DNA of 7,837 nt, taken from the NCBI GenBank assembly GCA_905233865.1, contig CAJOGH010000040.1, positions 1 to 7,837 of the forward strand. The letters are read 5' to 3'. Of this stretch, positions 6,846 through 7,837 are shown in pieces. A program made the translations under genes and the position numbers. The stretch is from an uncultured Atopobiaceae bacterium. Lineage in GTDB: Bacteria; Actinomycetota; Coriobacteriia; Coriobacteriales; Atopobiaceae. The first letter of the stretch is position 1, and the number at the start of each line of letters is the position of its first letter. Under the pieces are notes generated by a model that worked only from the letters and a program-made list of their open reading frames with translations, ran no database searches and was not told the DNA's origin.

Positions 6846-7214
6846 ATGATCCAGATGGAGAGCATGCTCACCGTCGCCGACAACTCTGGCGCGCGTCGTG
6901 TGAAGTGCATCAAGGTCCTGGGCGGCTCCAAGCGTCGTTACGCCGGCATCGCCGACGTCATCATCTGCGCTGTTCAGGAGGCCACGCCCAACGGTTCTGT
7001 CAAGAAGGGTGACGTCGTGCGCTGCGTTGTCGTGCGCACCAAGAAGGAGATCCGCCGCAAGGACGGCTCCTACATCCGCTTTGACCAGAACGCCTGCGTC
7101 ATCATCAACAAGGATGGCAACCCGGTCGGCACGCGTATCTTTGGGCCTGTCGCCCGCGAGCTGCGCGACCACAAGTACATGAAGATCGTCTCGCTCGCAC
7201 CCGAGACGCTCTAA
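6846..7214 (+). CDS. rplN: 50S ribosomal protein L14 (uL14)
   Basis: A 122-residue protein, exactly the common family size. L14 is on the subunit interface, and RsfS silences ribosomes by binding it. A TTG at 6831 would add five residues, but ATG 6846 gives the family N-terminus MIQMESMLTVADNSGARR and has GGAAGGA (6833-6839) at a 6-base gap, so I start there. Seen: ADNSGAR (11-17), SVKKGDVV, RFDQNACVIINKDGNPVGTR, and GTRIFGPVARELR (95-107), the interface motif. rplX follows after 14 bases, its SD overlapping the stop codon of this gene. Confidence 0.98.
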   Translation: MIQMESMLTVADNSGARRVKCIKVLGGSKRRYAGIADVIICAVQEATPNGSVKKGDVVRCVVVRTKKEIRRKDGSYIRFDQNACVIINKDGNPVGTRIFGPVARELRDHKYMKIVSLAPETL

Positions 7215-7228
7215 GGAGGCCGAGCAGC

Positions 7229-7543
7229 ATGGCAAAGATGAACATCAAGAAGGGTGACCTGGTCGAGGTCATCTCCGGCAAGGACAAGGGTGTCCAGGCC
7301 AACGTCCTGCGCGCCATCCCCGCCGAGCGCAAGGTTATCGTCGAGGGCGTGGCCGTGGTCAAGAAGGCCGTCCGCCCCAACCAGATGGGCCAGCAGGGTG
7401 GCATCGTCGAGCAGGAGGCTGCGATCGACGTGTCCAACGTCGCCCTCGTCTGCCCCAAGTGCGGCAAGCCCACCCGCGTTGGTCACGGCACCAACGCCGA
7501 GGGCAAGGTCCGCGTCTGCAAGAAGTGCGGCGCTGAGTTCTAA
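7229..7543 (+). CDS. rplX: 50S ribosomal protein L24 (uL24), zinc-ribbon type
   Basis: A 104-residue protein of normal length. L24 is an assembly initiator binding the 5' end of 23S rRNA. Seen: the KOW motif at about 6-32 (KKGDLVEVISGKDKG), GVAVVKKAVRPNQMGQQGG, and a C-terminal four-cysteine pattern, Cys75-x2-Cys78 and Cys97-x2-Cys100, expected to bind zinc. Such C+ forms are common in Gram-positive L24; many other L24 proteins lack the cysteines. AAGGAGG at 7213-7219 serves the ATG. It is the last gene of the unit: a strong terminator follows at 27 bases, where rplE would normally come. Confidence 0.98.
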   Translation: MAKMNIKKGDLVEVISGKDKGVQANVLRAIPAERKVIVEGVAVVKKAVRPNQMGQQGGIVEQEAAIDVSNVALVCPKCGKPTRVGHGTNAEGKVRVCKKCGAEF

Positions 7544-7569
7544 GATCCGCATCGCATAGTACGACCTTC

Positions 7570-7596
7570 AAGGGGGTGGCTTCGGCCACCCCCTTT
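7570..7596 (+). terminator. Intrinsic terminator of the ribosomal operon
   Basis: AAGGGGGTGGC (7570-7580), a UUCG tetraloop (7581-7584) and GCCACCCCCTT (7585-7595) form a perfect 11-bp stem, followed by the U-containing tail TGTTG. It sits 27 bases after the rplX stop. This is a textbook form, with a modest U-tract. Confidence 0.9.
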
Positions 7597-7611
7597 GTTG
7601 CATAGCCAGGT

Positions 7612-7648
7612 CATTGTTGGGCCACGTCTTCCATGTTGTTGCCACGTC
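7612..7648. repeat. Imperfect 20-bp tandem repeat
   Basis: GCCACGTC occurs at 7621-7628 and 7641-7648, exactly 20 bp apart, each preceded by a CAT(T)GTTG-like stretch (from 7612 and 7632). A third partial copy, CATGTTGG, starts at 7668. Two helical turns apart would suit a binding site; it may be chance. The rest of 7597-7797 shows no recognisable gene or convincing promoter. Confidence 0.3.
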
Positions 7649-7797
7649 AGGGTCATGCCCCGGTTACCATGTTGGCGCAGGAGCGTTCGGCACCCGATGC
7701 CTTCGGTGTGGGCGGCAGGCTGCGCCGACGCGGAGCTAGTCCCTCATATGCCCATCGTCCTGTCAACTAGGTCTCCCAGGTTGATTTTTCACAGGTC

Positions 7798-7831
7798 GGC
7801 CTACCCCCGGTAGCTACCCCGGGGGTAGGCC
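7798..7831. repeat. Perfect 13-bp palindromic hairpin near the window edge
   Basis: GGCCTACCCCCGG (7798-7810) and CCGGGGGTAGGCC (7819-7831) flank an 8-base loop. On the + strand the next bases are TCATCG and the window ends, so any U-run cannot be judged. On the - strand it is followed by GACCTGTGAAAAATC, without a U-run. It could be a second terminator, one for a convergent neighbour, or a dispersed palindrome. Confidence 0.55.
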
Positions 7832-7837
7832 TCATCG

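Noticed and set aside
7451..7528. Four-cysteine zinc ribbon of L24 as a novelty
   Set aside because: This C+ pattern is a well-known form of L24 in many Gram-positive bacteria.
7595..7813. 72-codon + strand open frame after the terminator, starting at TTG
   Set aside because: It begins inside the terminator tail, has no SD, is rich in Cys/Pro/Arg, and runs into the palindrome.

Overview
The window carries most of an S10-type ribosomal protein operon from a GC-rich actinobacterium. Protein style (zinc-ribbon L24, short Lys/Arg-rich S17 and L29, long S3 tail) and codon use suggest the Coriobacteriia (Olsenella/Atopobium/Collinsella-like). That placement is a judgement from recall, not a search result. 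All recognised genes are on the + strand.

Layout. 1-1379 is the 3' part of a YfhO-family membrane protein gene whose start lies outside the window. 1380-1909 is a 530-base gap with no convincing upstream gene but a lot of structure: a GC-rich hairpin behind yfhO (1412-1444), an AT-rich inverted and direct repeat element (1479-1529), a long bulged stem (1531-1606), a branched foldable segment (1634-1734), and then a good sigma70-type promoter (TTGTGA-17-TAAGAT, 1759-1787) with an A-rich stretch before it. The inferred leader (about 1794-1909) has two hairpin domains and a tiny open reading frame, with its own Shine-Dalgarno (SD), ending inside the rplC ribosome binding site. 1910-7543 holds twelve genes in canonical order: rplC, rplD, rplW, rplB, rpsS, rplV, rpsC, rplP, rpmC, rpsQ, rplN, rplX. 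A textbook UUCG terminator follows at 7570-7596. 7597-7837 has no recognisable gene but contains a perfect 13-bp palindromic hairpin near the window edge.

How they work together: the twelve proteins (L3, L4, L23, L2, S19, L22, S3, L16, L29, S17, L14, L24) are co-transcribed structural parts of both ribosomal subunits. The gene content is ordinary. The less ordinary points are architectural: rpsJ (S10) is missing from the head of the operon, transcription appears to stop after rplX instead of running into rplE and the spc genes, there are structured gaps at rplW-rplB and rpsQ-rplN, and the leader looks built for translational or RNA-level control. I found no evidence of a wholly new enzymatic or defence system; the best candidates for something undescribed are the leader and upstream RNA structures.
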